Of a DNA stretch of 64,000 nt, positions 17,960 to 28,616 are shown piece by piece. Under the pieces are notes generated by a model, which did no database searches, was not told the origin of the DNA, and saw only the letters and a program-made list of their open reading frames with translations. Location of the stretch: contig SXON01000246.1 of the NCBI GenBank assembly GCA_005778355.1, positions 22,454 through 86,453 on the forward strand. The letters are read 5' to 3'. This DNA is from Pseudomonadota bacterium. GTDB taxonomy: Bacteria > Myxococcota_A > UBA796 > SXON01. The position numbers were made by a program, and so were the translations under genes. Within the stretch, counting starts at the first letter, position 1. Every line of letters starts with the position of its first letter.

Positions 17960-19058
17960 TCCAGCGCCACCCAGGCTCACGCGCCGCCGGAAGTTCGTTC
18001 TCGGTGCGGTCGCGACATTGCTCGCACTGCTGGTGCTGGAAGGCGGACTTCGACTCGCGATGGGTCCACCGCCGCCGCCGGTACGGGTCTTTGGCGCGCT
18101 CAAGGACTACGACCAGTACCTCGCGCAGCGAGGGGCGTTCATCGCCGCCAACTTCGTGCAGAACGATGCACCCACCATCCCCGTTGAAACCAAGACCCCG
18201 CGCTGCGCGGTGCTCGGCGGCAGCAGCGTGCACGAGGGCTCACCCTCGGTGCCGACCGGCGCCGAGTTCCCCGCGTTGATCGGCGACGCGGTGGGCTTCC
18301 CGGTGGTCAATCTCGGGGCACCGGGGCTCGACAGCTTCGACATGGTGCGCATCGTCGAGGACATGGTGCAGTGGAAGTGGAGCTGCATCGTGCTTTACGG
18401 CCCGCACAACGACTTCGGCAACGCCTTCTTCCAGTCGCGCTTCGGGACGCCGCTCGGCGCGCTCGGCGCCCGCGCGCTGGCGGCGATGGAGCACTTCCAG
18501 CTGTTCACGCAAGTGGCCCGCCTCGTCAACGCCTCCGGGGGCACCCGGCTGACGGGCACGATTCACAGCGGGCCCGTCGGCCTCGACGACGAGCGTGTCG
18601 AGCGCATCCTCCGCTACCTCGAGCAGAACCACCGTCGCATGGCCTGGCTCGCAGAGCAAAATGGCATCAAGACGATCATCGTGTCGCCGGTCGGTCACAC
18701 GCTCAACCAGCCGGGCGACCCCTGCACCAACCCCGGCTGCGCCCGGGCGCTCTACCAGGAGGCGATCGCCGTGGCCGACTGGAACCCCCAGCGGGCGGCG
18801 CAGCTGTTCCGCGAGGCTCGCGATGCCGACCGCATCGGCCTCCGGGCGCCCACGGCGGCCACGGCGGCGCTGCACCAGGTGGCCACCGAGACGGGCTCCA
18901 TCTGGGTCGACGCGGAGAAGATCGTGCCCCAGCACCAGCTCGTGCCCCTCCCGTCGCCGCTCTTGTTCACCGACGGCGTACACTTCACGGCGGCCGGCCA
19001 CCGCGCCATGGCCGAGGCGATCACGCCAGCGGTGAGACAGGCCGTCGCCGGAGGCTGA
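17940..19058 (+). CDS. SGNH/GDSL-like hydrolase with N-terminal membrane anchor
   Basis: TM segment FVLGAVATLLALLVLEGGLRL; CAVLGGSSVHEGS block I-like; LFTDGVHFTAAGHRAMAEAI block V-like. Confidence 0.65.
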   Translation: MSTSASSPAPPRLTRRRKFVLGAVATLLALLVLEGGLRLAMGPPPPPVRVFGALKDYDQYLAQRGAFIAANFVQNDAPTIPVETKTPRCAVLGGSSVHEGSPSVPTGAEFPALIGDAVGFPVVNLGAPGLDSFDMVRIVEDMVQWKWSCIVLYGPHNDFGNAFFQSRFGTPLGALGARALAAMEHFQLFTQVARLVNASGGTRLTGTIHSGPVGLDDERVERILRYLEQNHRRMAWLAEQNGIKTIIVSPVGHTLNQPGDPCTNPGCARALYQEAIAVADWNPQRAAQLFREARDADRIGLRAPTAATAALHQVATETGSIWVDAEKIVPQHQLVPLPSPLLFTDGVHFTAAGHRAMAEAITPAVRQAVAGG

Positions 19059-19082
19059 GGCGTCGCGTTAGCCAAGCCCACG

Positions 19083-19802
19083 ATGGCGCGAGACGAGCAC
19101 CGCACGGGCGACCTAGACGCCCTCGCCGAGTTCGAAAATGCATTCGGCAAAAGCCCAAGGTCCAGGCCTACGCCGCCCCGACCCTCGGCCCCTCCCCCCC
19201 GCGCGACGCACCCAGGTCGGCCGCCCGTGGCCCACCAGACCGCGCCCGCCGTCGCGACCGTGTCCCGCGAGCTGCTCGTCGCCGCCGAGACCGAGCGGGA
19301 TCGGCTCGCCGCCGCGCTGCACGTGGCCGTTGGCGAGCGCGACCAGGCCCTCGACCGCGTCGAGCGCCTCGCCGGGCGCGTGGCCGAGCTGGCGGACAAG
19401 CTCGCACGGGCCCTCGCCGAGCGACCGACTGATCGCCCGGTGGAGCCGCAGCCGACGCCTGCGCTCGACGCGCCCGAGGATGACGGGGCCATCGCCGCCT
19501 CGCTCCGGCGCTTCAACACCGCCTGCCTCCTCACCGGCACCCGGTACCTCGCCATCGTCGGCGGATCGCCGAGATACCACGAAGCGCTTCGCAACGGCGT
19601 CGACAAGCGCATCGACTTTCGAATCGTGCCCGGCGACGTGTCGCGCCCTCCCAAATTCCCCGACCGAACCCGGGTGGTGATCTGGGGCGGCACCGAGCTC
19701 GATCACAGCGTGTCGAGCGCCTACCCCGGCGCGTGGGTGATCCCGCACCGGGGCATCACCCGCTTCCTCGACGACCTGTCGCGACGCATCAACGGCGGCT
19801 AG
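19083..19802 (+). CDS. hypothetical protein, coiled-coil plus C-terminal domain resembling DUF2325
   Basis: Heptad-like RELLVAAETERDRLAAALHVAVGERDQALDRVERLAGRVAELADKLARAL; C-term YLAIVGGSPRYHEALRNG...DHSVSSAYPGAWVIPHRGITRFLDDL. Confidence 0.55.
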   Translation: MARDEHRTGDLDALAEFENAFGKSPRSRPTPPRPSAPPPRATHPGRPPVAHQTAPAVATVSRELLVAAETERDRLAAALHVAVGERDQALDRVERLAGRVAELADKLARALAERPTDRPVEPQPTPALDAPEDDGAIAASLRRFNTACLLTGTRYLAIVGGSPRYHEALRNGVDKRIDFRIVPGDVSRPPKFPDRTRVVIWGGTELDHSVSSAYPGAWVIPHRGITRFLDDLSRRINGG

Positions 19803-19808
19803 ACCACG

Positions 19809-21803
19809 CTAGGGCGTGTCCAGGAGCACGACGAGCGCCTCGATGTCGCCCACAGGCGCGGCGCAGGACTGGCCCCGGCACACCCAGGCGGTCGCCACCT
19901 CGGCGCGGCGTCCCTCGGCGAGGGGGTGGCCCGCGGGGAGCTGCTCGAGCCGCAGGCACAGGCCGCGTGGACCGAGGTGCGCCCGGGCCGCGTCGATCAA
20001 GGGCTCCGCACCCTCCCCGCCCACGATCACCTCGACGAAACCACGGTGGTAGGTGTCGAGCACGCTCAGCAGGTGCCCCGTGGCGTAGGGGTTTGACTCG
20101 AGCGCCTCCGCCGACGCCCGCAGCGTGTCTTCCACGCGCGCGGTCCACCGGGGATCCTCGTCGTGCACCGACAAGCGCTGCAGGAAGCTGGCCGCCAGCG
20201 CCGTGCCGCTGGGGGTCGCGGAGTCGTGGGCGTCGCGGGGGCGCACCACGAGCGGCTCGCCATCCCGAGGCGTCATGAACCAGGCGCCGGTGGCGCGGTC
20301 AAAGAAGTCGCCCTCCATGGCCACGGCGAGGCCGAGCGCCCGGTCGAGCCAGCGCCGCTCGCCGGTAGCCTCGAACAAGAGCACGAAGGCCTCGCCGACC
20401 GCGGCGTGGTCGTCGAGGAAGGCGGGGCCCTTGCCGTCGTCGCCGCAGCGGCAGTGCAACAGGCGTCCATTGGCCGAGAGTCGCGACATGATCGCCTCGC
20501 CACACCGGGTGGCCTCGTCGAGCCATCGCCTCGATCCCGTGGCGTGGTAGCCCGCGACGAAGGCGCCAATGGCGAGGCCGTTCCACGAGGCGATGAGCTT
20601 CTCGTCGCGGAGCGGCGGGATGCGCCCAGCACGCGCGGCGAGCAGGGCGGCTCGGGCCTCGTCGAGGCCGGCGATGTCGCCCACGCGACGCAGGATGCTG
20701 TTGCCCTCCCAGTTGCCGCGCGGCGTCACGTCGTAGGCGCGGCAGAAACGCTCGGCGACGGCGTCGTCACCGAGGATCGCCTTGACCGCCTCGGGCGTCC
20801 ACACGAAGAACTTGCCCTCTTCGCCCTCGCTATCGGCATCGGTCGTCGCATAGAAGGCGCCGCTGCCGTCCTGCATGTCGCGACAAAGATAGGTCAGCGT
20901 CTCCTCCACCACCCTCAGAAGGTCCGCGTCGCCGGTGGCGCGCCAGGCCGAGGCGTAGAGCGGCACCAGCTGGGCGTTGTCGTAGAGCATCTTCTCGAAG
21001 TGGGGTACAAGCCACTCCTCGTCCGTCGAGTAGCGGTGGAAGCCACCGCCCAGCTGGTCGTAGATGCCGCCTTCCGCCATCTTGCGCAGCATCAGCAGCA
21101 CGAGGTCGCGACAGCGGGCGTCGCCGCTTTCCAGCGCATGCCGCCAGGCCACCCAGACGTTCGAGGGCGACGGGAACTTGGGTCGCGTCCCGAAGCCGCC
21201 GTGGACGGGGTCCATCCGCCCCGCGAGAAACTCGGCCGCGTCAGCCAATAGATCGGCTGCGGGAAGCGCTCCGGAACCGGCCGCGTGGATGCGCTCGAGC
21301 CCCTGCAAGATCGAGCCGGCCGCACGCTCCACGTCGTCACGGCGCTCGTGGTAGGCGCGAGCCACCTGGTGCAGCACCTCCCGGAAGCTCGGCATCCCGT
21401 GCCGTGGCTCATCGGGGAAGTAGGTGCCCACGTAGAAGCAGCGCCCGTCGGGCAGGAGGAAGGCGGTGAGCGGCCAGCCGCCGCTCTGCCGCATCAGCTG
21501 CACGGCGCCCTGGTAGATCGCGTCAACATCCGGCCGTTCTTCACGATCGACCTTGATCGACACGTACAACTCGTTCATCAGCGCTGCGGTGCCCTCCTCC
21601 TCGAAGGACTCGCGCTCCATCACATGGCACCAGTGGCAGGCCGCGTAGCCGATACTCAGGAGAATCGGCTTGTTCTCGGCGCGCGCCCGGGCGAAGGCCT
21701 CGTCGCCCCAGGGGAACCAGTCCACTGGGTTGTGCATGTGCTGGCGAAGATAGGGCGAGGACTGCGACGCGAGACGGTTGGCCGCCTTCACATCTGCACG
21801 CAC
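19809..21803 (-). CDS. thioredoxin domain-containing protein of the YyaL/DUF255 (SPATA20-like) family
   Basis: [29 protein letters not shown]...[20 protein letters not shown]...[14 protein letters not shown]. Confidence 0.93.
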   Translation of the reverse strand: MRADVKAANRLASQSSPYLRQHMHNPVDWFPWGDEAFARARAENKPILLSIGYAACHWCHVMERESFEEEGTAALMNELYVSIKVDREERPDVDAIYQGAVQLMRQSGGWPLTAFLLPDGRCFYVGTYFPDEPRHGMPSFREVLHQVARAYHERRDDVERAAGSILQGLERIHAAGSGALPAADLLADAAEFLAGRMDPVHGGFGTRPKFPSPSNVWVAWRHALESGDARCRDLVLLMLRKMAEGGIYDQLGGGFHRYSTDEEWLVPHFEKMLYDNAQLVPLYASAWRATGDADLLRVVEETLTYLCRDMQDGSGAFYATTDADSEGEEGKFFVWTPEAVKAILGDDAVAERFCRAYDVTPRGNWEGNSILRRVGDIAGLDEARAALLAARAGRIPPLRDEKLIASWNGLAIGAFVAGYHATGSRRWLDEATRCGEAIMSRLSANGRLLHCRCGDDGKGPAFLDDHAAVGEAFVLLFEATGERRWLDRALGLAVAMEGDFFDRATGAWFMTPRDGEPLVVRPRDAHDSATPSGTALAASFLQRLSVHDEDPRWTARVEDTLRASAEALESNPYATGHLLSVLDTYHRGFVEVIVGGEGAEPLIDAARAHLGPRGLCLRLEQLPAGHPLAEGRRAEVATAWVCRGQSCAAPVGDIEALVVLLDTP

Positions 21804-22283
21804 ACCGCGTTGCCCACCACCTTCACGTCGAAGGTGCGCACCTTGACGGCGGCGTTGGTCTTGCAGCTGCCATCGGTGACGTCGTATTTCCAGCCGTGGT
21901 AGGGGCAGCTCACGACGCTGCCGTCGAGCTTGCCGTCGCCGAGAGGCCCGCCGGCGTGTGGACAGGTGTTGGCGATGGCGTGGTGCTGGCCGTTCACGCG
22001 GGCCACCGCGATCGCGGTGCCGCCGATGATCACCTCGATGATCTGCCCGTCGGCCAGGGCATCCTTGTGGAGCACCACCTCGTAGCCGTCGGGCGGGTTT
22101 ACGTCTTTCGGGGCTTCCTTGCGGAGCCCCAGCGCCTTCTCGGCGGGCTCGGGGGCGGCCGCGGCCGGGGCCGGGCGCGGGGAGCTGGGCGGCGGGCTCG
22201 GCGTGGTGGCCTTGTCGCGACCGAGGATCTTCGCGCGGAGGCCGTCGGGGCGACCGACCAGGAGGGTCTTCAGAAAGCTCATC
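21788..22283 (-). CDS. Rieske [2Fe-2S] domain protein
   Basis: [28 protein letters not shown] (CxH...CxxH). Confidence 0.9.
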
Positions 22284-22304
22284 GGGGCTCCGATTCGGGA
22301 AGGC

Positions 22305-23870
22305 TTAGAAACTGCTGGGGACCAGCCACGCCGTCCCCGACTCGTAGCCCGGCGCGGTGACCACCAGATCGTCGTCCAGGTCACCGTCTGTGTCGGCGCC
22401 CGCCAGCGACAGGCCGAAGTAGTCGCCCGAGGCGGGTCCCTCGAGGCCCGTCGCGGCGGCATCGACGCTGAGCGCGCCGCCCGCGATGAGCTGCTCCGAG
22501 GAGAAGACGTACACGTGGCCGGTGGTTTCCCCCGGCGAGCCCACGACGAACTCCAGCTTGCCGTCGTCGTCGAGCTGCATCAGCGCGGCCGACCGTGGCG
22601 TGGCCTGGCCGTCGTCGCTGACGTAGGCGCGCGTGCCGGTGATGGTGGTCTGGGCCACGTCGCCCACATCGTAGGTGCCGGGGCCCATGCCGCCGAACAC
22701 GACGAACCACGTTCGGTCGCCATCGTCGCGGTAGTCCGACACGAGGAAGTCGGCCTGGCCGTCGTCGTTCAGGTCGGCCGCGCCGAGCAAGAAGCCGCCG
22801 AAGAGGTCGCCGGCGTTGTCGCCGAAGATCTTGATGTCCGCGTCGTCGACATTGATGCTGTCGCCCTCGTCGGTAACGAGCATGTCGGCGCCAAACACGA
22901 ACAACCCGCCCGCCGTCACCCGCGTGCCGGTGGTGGCCTTCGGGGCGCTCGCGACGAGGTCGCCCCCGTCGTTGCCGTCCACTTCGAGGCCCGCCAGACC
23001 GATGCCCAGCCCCAGCGTGGTGGCCGTCGACTCGATCCGCGCGCCCTGCGAGAGCTCAGTGATGCTGCCATCCACGATGCCATCGCCGTCGAGCAACCAC
23101 ACCGAGGTGCCGCCGCCCTCGATGCCGGTGATGGCGACGTCGTTACCGATGGGCGTGGCGGCGAAGCCAACGCGAGACAGGAGCGTGCTGTCGGTGATCG
23201 TCGTGAGTGAGCTGGTGCTGATGGTTCCGGGGGCAAGGTCGGCCGCGAAGGCCACGTACACCGCCGTGTCGTCGGCACCGGTGCTGCCCGGGTCGCCGAT
23301 GAGCAGGTCGGCCTTGCTGTCGCCGTCGAGTTCGCAACCCACGATGCTGTAGCCGAAGGTCCCGCCGCCCGGACTGGTGATCAGCGTGCTGCTGCCCTCG
23401 TCGCCCAGCACCCCGTTGCTGAAGTCGGAGACCGGGGTGAACGCCACCTGGTTATCGTTGACCAGCCCCGCCGCCACGCGCGTCGTGCCCGAGGGATCGG
23501 GGATGGTTTCCAGCGACCACACCAGGCCCAGCGGCGAGACGCTGACGTTGTGATCGATGTCGACCACCCGCTCGAAGTCGTCGCCATCGCAGTCCTCATC
23601 GGCGTAGCTGAAACGCTCGACGGCGCCTGGGTAGGCGTAGGGGTTGTTGTCGTCGCAGTCGCGTTTGGACGCGTCGGTGTCGTCGGCGAAGTAGCCATCG
23701 CCGTCGTCGTCGCCGATCTGGCCGCCGGTGTCGCCCGTATCGGTGGCGGTGTCGCCCGTGTCGCCCGAGCCCGTGTCGGTATCAGCCGAGTCGATCCCGG
23801 TTTCGCGAGGAATGGCGCCCGTGTCGGGCAGTACGGGCGGCGGACAAGCGACGAGCAGGAGCAGAAGCAT
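22305..23870 (-). CDS. FG-GAP/integrin-alpha-like repeat lipoprotein with MopE-type motif
   Basis: MLLLLLVAC lipobox; DTGDTATDTGDTGG linker; DDDGDGYFADDTDASKRDCDDNNPYAYPGAVERFSYADEDCDGDD; repeated DLLIGDPGSTG / DFLVSDYRDDG / VVGSPGE. Confidence 0.83.
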   Translation of the reverse strand: MLLLLLVACPPPVLPDTGAIPRETGIDSADTDTGSGDTGDTATDTGDTGGQIGDDDGDGYFADDTDASKRDCDDNNPYAYPGAVERFSYADEDCDGDDFERVVDIDHNVSVSPLGLVWSLETIPDPSGTTRVAAGLVNDNQVAFTPVSDFSNGVLGDEGSSTLITSPGGGTFGYSIVGCELDGDSKADLLIGDPGSTGADDTAVYVAFAADLAPGTISTSSLTTITDSTLLSRVGFAATPIGNDVAITGIEGGGTSVWLLDGDGIVDGSITELSQGARIESTATTLGLGIGLAGLEVDGNDGGDLVASAPKATTGTRVTAGGLFVFGADMLVTDEGDSINVDDADIKIFGDNAGDLFGGFLLGAADLNDDGQADFLVSDYRDDGDRTWFVVFGGMGPGTYDVGDVAQTTITGTRAYVSDDGQATPRSAALMQLDDDGKLEFVVGSPGETTGHVYVFSSEQLIAGGALSVDAAATGLEGPASGDYFGLSLAGADTDGDLDDDLVVTAPGYESGTAWLVPSSF

Positions 23871-23885
23871 GGATGTATCCGTCGT

Positions 23886-23900
23886 CCCCGGTAACCGGGG
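23886..23900. repeat. 15-bp perfect palindrome CCCCGGT-A-ACCGGGG in divergent intergenic region
   Basis: Read directly between divergent starts at 23870(-) and 23956(+). Confidence 0.7.
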
Positions 23901-23955
23901 CGAAATCCCCCCGTCGACTGCCCGGCTCGGGCGTCAGTCCGATAGACTAGGCGCC

Positions 23956-24417
23956 ATGCGGCTGTTCCTGCTGGTTTTCCTCGGTGCGTGCGCCCCTCCG
24001 CCCTACGATCCGGTCGACACGGGCACCGACCTCGGCACCTACATCGACATCACCTGGCCACCCAACGAGTACCAGGCCACGGGTTGTGTGACCGTCGTGG
24101 TCGACTGGGGCGGCATCACACTGACCGACCCGATGGTCAGCCCCGATTCGGTCGACGGACAGGGCCACTACCACATCGCCTACGAGAACGGCTATGCCCT
24201 TTGCACCAAGCCTTATTGCCTGGTGGGGTTCAGCGGACCCGACGGGATCGCGGGCACCGAGGATGATCTGAGCGAAGGGGTCAAGGAACTGCGAGCTGAG
24301 CTGGTGGACAACGAGCACGCGCCTCTGGAAGACGAAGACGGCGACGTGATCTCCGACACCGTGCAGGTTGTCGTGACGCAGGGCGAGTGCACGGAGGGGT
24401 CGCCCGTTGCATACTGA
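23956..24417 (+). CDS. predicted lipoprotein
   Basis: MRLFLLVFLGACAPPPYDPVDTGTDLGTYIDITWPP... Confidence 0.7.
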   Translation: MRLFLLVFLGACAPPPYDPVDTGTDLGTYIDITWPPNEYQATGCVTVVVDWGGITLTDPMVSPDSVDGQGHYHIAYENGYALCTKPYCLVGFSGPDGIAGTEDDLSEGVKELRAELVDNEHAPLEDEDGDVISDTVQVVVTQGECTEGSPVAY

Positions 24418-26113
24418 CTCGATCCAGCAAGTCGCGGGCGGACGCCGCTTCGAGCTGGTGAAGACGCTCGGCGTGGGCTCCTTCGGGAGCGTGTACCTCG
24501 CCGAAATGCAGAGCGCGGGCGGGTTCAAGCGTCGAGTGGCGCTGAAGCTTCTGAACGCGAGCTGGGACGCGGCGAGCGACGCCAGCCGCCGGTTGCGCGA
24601 CGAGGCGCGGTTGCTCGGTCGCTTGCAGCACCGTCACATCGTGCGGGTCGACGACCTCCTGCGACTCGACGGGCGCTGGGCGCTCTTGATGGAGTACGTC
24701 GCCGGCATCGACCTGGAGTCGATCGTGGTGCCGCCACAGCAGGCACCCAGTGTTCCACCCCTCCCCACGCGGGCCGCCCTCGAGATCGTGATCGCCGTCG
24801 CGAGCGCGCTACGTGCCGCCGCCGACTCGCTCGACACTGACGGCAAGCCGCTGAACGTGGTGCACCGCGACATCAAGCCCTCGAACATCCGCCTCACCGC
24901 CGAAAGCGACGTGAAGGTCCTGGACTTCGGCGTGGCACGAGCCAGCTTCGAAGGTCGTGAGTCGAAGACGGAACGCGTACGGTACGGGTCGATTGGCTAC
25001 ATGGCGCCGGAGCGCCTCCTCGGGGGCGATGAGACGACGGCCGGCGACGTCTTCTCGCTGGGGGTGGTGCTCTACGAGCTGGTGCTGCGCAAGACCTACG
25101 GCCGCAGCGAGCTCGCGCCCGATGCCCAGGTGGCCCAGGTCGCGCGGGCCGGCGAGGAGCTGTGCGGGGTGGTAGGCGACGAGGTGGCTACGCTTTTCGT
25201 GGCGATGCTGGGCTACGAGCCGGAGGATCGGCCCTCGACCCTCGAAGTCGAGGAGAAATGCCGAAAGCTCGTGGCCACCATGCCGGAGGGCGACCTCGGC
25301 TCCTGGTGCCTCCACAACGTGCCGGTCCTCGCGGCGCTGGGCGGCAGCGCGGAGGAGGGTGGCCTCACCGGGCGCGTGCTCGCCGAGAGCGACTTCACCG
25401 GCAAGGCGGTGGTCAACTCGCAGACCATCGCGGTTCCCATCGACGAGCTGCCGCCCACGCCACGCTCCACCGCGAGCGAGACCATCATTCTCCCCGACGA
25501 GCCGCCTTCGGCGCCCCCGCGACTGCCGATGGTGCTCGGGGTCATGTGTGGCCTGCTGGCGATCGGCGGCCTGGGCGCCTACATGTTCGGTCGCGACGAA
25601 GCCGAGGCGAGCGCTCCCGCCCTCGCGGCCGTTTCGACCCCAGCGCCCGCGCCGCCCGCCGAGGCGGCCCCGGTCGAGGCGCCACCCGCCGAGACGCCAC
25701 CCGCCGACGCCGCCCCGGTCGCGACTGAACCTGCCGACGCGGTCCCGGTCGCCGCCCCGTCGAGCAAGGCGCCAGCGGCGCCGTCGATGGTGCCTGTCGC
25801 CCCGCGCGATGGCGCCCTCGCCCCTCGCCCGCTCTCCCCCGAGGAGTTGGCGATCCTCAGCGCCGCCACCAGCGAGCCAGCCCCCGAGGCCCCGCGCCTG
25901 CGCTCCGCCAAGTTCGTCCTCGAGGGCAGCGTCGAGCGCATCGAGGTGAGCTGCGGCGACACCACGGGCGCGGGCTCCGGCAACGCCCTGTTGCAGTCCT
26001 TCCCCGCTGGCCCCTGCACCGTGCGTGCGGCCGGCCAGTCCACCACCGTCAACGTGCAGTCCCCCCGCAAGGTTGAGTGCACCCTCGAAGGCGGGAGCCT
26101 GTCTTGTCGCTAG
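24407..26113 (+). CDS. serine/threonine protein kinase with TM and Pro/Ala-rich extracytoplasmic region
   Basis: LGVGSFGSVYLAE, VALKLL, NVVHRDIKPSNIRL, VLDFGVA, GYMAPERL; TM MVLGVMCGLLAIGGLGAYMFG. Confidence 0.95.
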   Translation: MHTDSIQQVAGGRRFELVKTLGVGSFGSVYLAEMQSAGGFKRRVALKLLNASWDAASDASRRLRDEARLLGRLQHRHIVRVDDLLRLDGRWALLMEYVAGIDLESIVVPPQQAPSVPPLPTRAALEIVIAVASALRAAADSLDTDGKPLNVVHRDIKPSNIRLTAESDVKVLDFGVARASFEGRESKTERVRYGSIGYMAPERLLGGDETTAGDVFSLGVVLYELVLRKTYGRSELAPDAQVAQVARAGEELCGVVGDEVATLFVAMLGYEPEDRPSTLEVEEKCRKLVATMPEGDLGSWCLHNVPVLAALGGSAEEGGLTGRVLAESDFTGKAVVNSQTIAVPIDELPPTPRSTASETIILPDEPPSAPPRLPMVLGVMCGLLAIGGLGAYMFGRDEAEASAPALAAVSTPAPAPPAEAAPVEAPPAETPPADAAPVATEPADAVPVAAPSSKAPAAPSMVPVAPRDGALAPRPLSPEELAILSAATSEPAPEAPRLRSAKFVLEGSVERIEVSCGDTTGAGSGNALLQSFPAGPCTVRAAGQSTTVNVQSPRKVECTLEGGSLSCR

Positions 26114-27534
26114 TCCTCGCCCTTGTCGGATCGGCCTGGGCCGACCGCCTCTACTGGACCGCCCCGCCGTCCCCGGCCGATATCGACGCCGCCGAGCGCA
26201 CGTTGCCCGGCGTGGTCGCCATGCCGCTCGACGCGCTGGTCACCGGCGCCGCGCCTGCAGGCGATCCCGGTCCCGCGCTCGACACCCTTCGCCGTGAGCT
26301 GGAGAGCGTGCGGCCTCTGGTCAACGAATTCGACGGCGAGCTGCAGATCATGGCACGCCTCGCCAAGGCCACGGCCGACGTCGGCGCCCTCCGCAACCCC
26401 GACGACACCGAGCTCTTCTGGCAAGCGCTCTGCTTCCAGGGCTTCGCTGTTCACCGCTACTTCGGCGAACGTCTCGGCACCGACCCCGCCGCCGCGCCCT
26501 ACCGCGTCGGTTCCGGTGCCGACGCCGTGGTGGCCGCGTGGATCGACGCCGCTGCGCTCTTCGGCCCCCGTGAACCCCGGCCGGCCGACATCCCGGAAGA
26601 CGCCCAGCGACTCGCCTTCGACGGCGTGCGCGCGATGGTCCAGGTGATGCCGGCCGCGAGCCTCGCCGTCGGCCAGCTCGCCGCTGGGGCCACGCTTATG
26701 CTCGACGGTCGCGTGGTCGATACCAGCGCGCAGGTTCGCACGCTGATGGTGCCCGGGCGCCATTTCCTCGAGGTGCGAGTGGGCAACACCGTGCTCCTCC
26801 GGGGCGACACCCGAATCGGCGGCGGGTCAACCATGTCGGCCGAGGCGCCGTTCGGGCCCGCCGAGCGCGACGCGCTCGCCAAGCTGGTTGACAGCGGTGC
26901 GGGCTGGTCCGTGCCGCCGGCAGCCATGGTGCCGATCGGCGGCGCGGGGGAGCCGGTCTTCCTCGGCGAGCCCGGCAAGGGACACCCCCGCCTCGTACGA
27001 GTGGACCGCGGCAGCGCCGAGACGGTCGCCCTCGTCATGCCCGCGCGCGAAACGAGCCCCCTGGCGGTGCACGTGGCCCTCGGTGGGGGCTGGGTGTCGA
27101 CGGGCGACTTCTTCCTCCAGAACGTCGAGTCCGGCGCGCCTTACGACGAGTCGAGCGTCAACGCCTTCGCCCCCGTGCTGAGCGCCGACGGCGAGTGGCG
27201 CTCGGGGCTCTTCGCCGCGAGCGTCGGCGCCACGGCGCTCATCGCCACCGGCGAGTTCCACTCGCTCACGACGGGTACCGACGCGACCAGCGCCTTTGTC
27301 TACCCGCACGCTGGCGTCGGGCTCACCTACGTCCAGGCCACCGTGGGCCCGTTGTTTCCCTGGTACATGGGCGTCGGCGGGAAGGCCCGCGTGGCCGTGT
27401 GGAAGGGCCTCGAGCTGACCGCTGGCGGCGTGTACGGCGTGCCCCTCGAGATCGCGCGCACCGACAGCGAGCCGAGCTTCACGCCCCTCCCCGCCTACGC
27501 GGCGTGGGGCGGCGTGGGCTGGGCCTTCGACTAG
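26104..27534 (+). CDS. secreted hypothetical protein
   Basis: TTG start gives LSLVLALVGSAWA-DRLYW signal peptide; overlaps the kinase stop. Confidence 0.6.
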   Translation: MSLVLALVGSAWADRLYWTAPPSPADIDAAERTLPGVVAMPLDALVTGAAPAGDPGPALDTLRRELESVRPLVNEFDGELQIMARLAKATADVGALRNPDDTELFWQALCFQGFAVHRYFGERLGTDPAAAPYRVGSGADAVVAAWIDAAALFGPREPRPADIPEDAQRLAFDGVRAMVQVMPAASLAVGQLAAGATLMLDGRVVDTSAQVRTLMVPGRHFLEVRVGNTVLLRGDTRIGGGSTMSAEAPFGPAERDALAKLVDSGAGWSVPPAAMVPIGGAGEPVFLGEPGKGHPRLVRVDRGSAETVALVMPARETSPLAVHVALGGGWVSTGDFFLQNVESGAPYDESSVNAFAPVLSADGEWRSGLFAASVGATALIATGEFHSLTTGTDATSAFVYPHAGVGLTYVQATVGPLFPWYMGVGGKARVAVWKGLELTAGGVYGVPLEIARTDSEPSFTPLPAYAAWGGVGWAFD

Positions 27535-28526
27535 GGCTCGCCGCCGTAGGCCTGGGCAGCCTCGGCACAGTCGGCGTGGAGGTTGAGCGTGGCCATCTCC
27601 TCTGCGGAGAGCAGGCGAGGACCCACGACGGAGAGGGCGTAGGCGCCCCAGCCCGCGTTGCCCGTGGCCCCGCGCGCCCGCCAGGCGTCGGCCGGGCGGC
27701 GCGGCACGTCGACGTAGGCCACGGCGAGCTGGTCGGGCCCGGCGCAGATCGTGGCGGCGCGCTCATCGGCCCGCGTGATCGTGCCGTCACCGTCCGCGTC
27801 GAGGACAACGTTGCCGGTGTAGGCCTTGGCGGCCTGCTCGAAGTCCGGGGAGTCCGGGCCGGTGGCCGGTCCCTCGAAGCTGGCCGTCCACGTGCCACCG
27901 ACATCGGACGGCTGCGTGACGCGGTGGCCATTCTGGTCGACGAAGATCATCTGGTAGTCGTCGTCGGCCGCGATGGGGACGCTGCCGCGGTATCCGCCGA
28001 TCTGGAGGCTCGACACGGCGAGGGTGTTCTCCGGGAGCACGTAGGCGTCACCGAACGACTCGAAAGACGAGTCGCCCTCTTCGAAGCCCGTCTCGGCATA
28101 CCAGCCCTCGTCCACCGGGGCGCGATACTCGCGAACCGCGGTCACCAGGACGTCGGAAACACCGGTGTAAACGAAGCGCTCACCGTCCTCGTCCGGGGTG
28201 CGCGCGAAGGCCGCGTAGCGAACATTCGCGCGACGGTCCTCGGGGTCGACGTGCGGGGGCGGCACCTGAGCCGGGAGCGAGAAGCTGACCACGCCGTCGT
28301 CCACCTCGGCCACGGCGAGCGCCTTGCCCGCCCAGTACACCTCGCCGCTGCCGTCAAATCGGAGCGGGATGAGCGCCACCTCCGTGGCATCGGCCGACTC
28401 GACTTCGAAGGCCACCGACGCGCTGACCTCGGAGCGCAGGGCCATGGTCTCGGAGCCACCGCTGGCCGCTTCGTCCGGAGCGCAAGCAAGCAAAGACACT
28501 GATAGCGTAGTGGAAAGGCTGAACAT
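27531..28526 (-). CDS. predicted lipoprotein with EF-hand-like motif
   Basis: MFSLSTTLSVSLLACAPDEAA; VVLDADGDGTITRADE. Confidence 0.7.
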   Translation of the reverse strand: MFSLSTTLSVSLLACAPDEAASGGSETMALRSEVSASVAFEVESADATEVALIPLRFDGSGEVYWAGKALAVAEVDDGVVSFSLPAQVPPPHVDPEDRRANVRYAAFARTPDEDGERFVYTGVSDVLVTAVREYRAPVDEGWYAETGFEEGDSSFESFGDAYVLPENTLAVSSLQIGGYRGSVPIAADDDYQMIFVDQNGHRVTQPSDVGGTWTASFEGPATGPDSPDFEQAAKAYTGNVVLDADGDGTITRADERAATICAGPDQLAVAYVDVPRRPADAWRARGATGNAGWGAYALSVVGPRLLSAEEMATLNLHADCAEAAQAYGGEP

Positions 28527-28616
28527 TTTGACGTACCCGCCGTGCTGGAGTTGTCACCAGCATCGGCAAGCAGTCTTCCACCTTGAGGGCTGTGCGCTCT
28601 TAGGCGGCGCGACCGT

